Below are positions 24,390 to 25,009 of a stretch of 25,009 bases of DNA, in pieces. The notes under the pieces were generated by a model, which did not search any database, was not told the DNA's origin, and was given only the letters and a program-made list of their open reading frames with translations. The stretch is taken from assembly GCA_002346475.1 (NCBI GenBank), contig DDZV01000034.1, positions 1-25,009 on the forward strand, read 5' to 3'. Within the stretch, counting starts at the first letter, position 1. Each line of letters starts with the position of its first letter. Origin of the DNA: Acidobacteria bacterium UBA2999. Lineage in GTDB: Bacteria; Acidobacteriota; Vicinamibacteria; Vicinamibacterales; UBA2999. The translations under genes were made by a program, and so were the position numbers.

Positions 24390-24899
24390 TTATTGCGCCG
24401 GCATTCCAAGAATTTCTACCGTAAAGCCCAACTGATCCTTCATATCCACATAGTTTCCCATCGTCAATTTCCCGCCTCTCTCTAAAAGGTAATTTCTGAC
24501 GGCATCAGGATCCTTTACTTGAAACGCAACGTGCTGTAGCCCTTGGCCAAATGCATCGATATGATCGCGGTGCGGGCCTGGTCCACGGGTGGGTTCAATA
24601 AACTCCACCTCAAGATTACCAACCTTGACTCCACCAACAAACTTGACCCGTGAGTCTTCAGCCCCAGGAGTACCTGGTGGCAAAGGTAATGGCCCAACCT
24701 CACGCGCCTCTGGAATCTCAATACCAAAAACTTCTCCAAATAATTTTGTTGTGGCGTCGATGTCGTTAACCATAATGCCAATATGGACTGGAACAGCTCC
24801 CTCTAACGGCGATGTGCCTTGGCCACGTAAATGCTGCACCGAAGCCATAACGCCAATCATGGCAAATATCACTACAAGACTTTTTCCTACTAACCGCAT
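24390..24899 (-). CDS. secreted VOC protein, methylmalonyl-CoA-epimerase-like
   Basis: The start is ATG 24899 with AGGAGG 4 nt upstream; the frame extends to 24920 without need. The 169-residue product has a signal peptide (KSLVVIFAMIGVMASVQHLRG). One VOC domain follows: His39 (PVHIGIMVNDID), the acidic strand LEVEFIEP, His123 (LQHVAFQVKDPD) and Glu162 (FTVEILG), the spacing of epimerase-like VOC enzymes with a divalent metal. An exported location rules out the usual CoA substrates, so only the fold and metal site can be claimed. It converges on the DUF5916 gene. I see no gene in the remaining 110 bp to the right edge. Confidence 0.85.
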   Translation of the reverse strand: MRLVGKSLVVIFAMIGVMASVQHLRGQGTSPLEGAVPVHIGIMVNDIDATTKLFGEVFGIEIPEAREVGPLPLPPGTPGAEDSRVKFVGGVKVGNLEVEFIEPTRGPGPHRDHIDAFGQGLQHVAFQVKDPDAVRNYLLERGGKLTMGNYVDMKDQLGFTVEILGMPAQ

Positions 24900-25009
24900 G
24901 CGTCCTCCTGCATAAATCAAAATGGACTGTCTAGGGAGCGTATTCTAGCTCAAGGTGAATATTTCTGAGCTGAAAACCTCCAATGAATGGCGGGGTGGAC
25001 GGGACTCGA

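Noticed and set aside
1..25009. Mobile element, integron, CRISPR array or tRNA gene
   Set aside because: I saw no transposase or integrase, no regularly spaced short direct repeats and no cloverleaf-like sequence in the intergenic gaps. Gene order and families look chromosomal.

Overview
The window is a dense, gene-rich stretch (base composition roughly half G+C by eye) with 20 protein-coding genes. It has no tRNA, rRNA, CRISPR array or mobile element that I can see. The family mix points to a free-living Gram-negative bacterium, perhaps a marine or soil Acidobacteriota (Vicinamibacteria-like) or a relative. That mix is: DUF1592/DUF1588-type haem proteins paired with Tat-exported DUF1552 proteins, exported ankyrin proteins, an outer-membrane DUF5916 protein, a GMC oxidoreductase with a gluconate-dehydrogenase small subunit, and many secreted VOC and SnoaL-like proteins. 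The phylum assignment is inference; no marker gene is present. No gene-free stretch exceeds 300 bases. The largest gaps (4088-4369 and 14496-14750) are divergent intergenic regions in which I could not pick a convincing promoter.

Layout. Positions 1-5420: the start of a PQQ-type beta-propeller gene running off the left edge, a secreted cyclase-family hydrolase, a Tat-type VOC protein, a large lipoprotein (carboxypeptidase-like domain, CxxCH haem site, propeller), a secreted SnoaL-like protein and FxsA. Positions 5513-7831: a GMC oxidoreductase with its Tat-signal small subunit. Positions 7930-13302 (minus strand): ankyrin protein, then di-haem DUF1592-type protein, then DUF1552 protein, in one operon. 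Positions 13458-15856: a double-VOC lipoprotein and two tandem DUF4440-like paralogues. Positions 15921-21327: a second ankyrin gene (minus) divergent from a second DUF1592-type/DUF1552 pair (plus) that ends in a strong terminator. Positions 21534-24899: an OsmC-like protein, a DUF5916 outer-membrane protein and an MCE-like secreted VOC protein.

How it may fit together. Nearly every product carries an export signal (Sec, lipoprotein or Tat), so this looks like an envelope oxidation/catabolism neighbourhood. The most striking unit is the twice-occurring set of secreted ankyrin protein, di-haem DUF1592-type protein and Tat-exported DUF1552 protein. I propose it acts as a periplasmic redox complex of unknown substrate. 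The surrounding VOC, SnoaL, cyclase and GMC proteins could process small organic molecules outside the cytoplasm. Substrate and function are not shown by the sequence.
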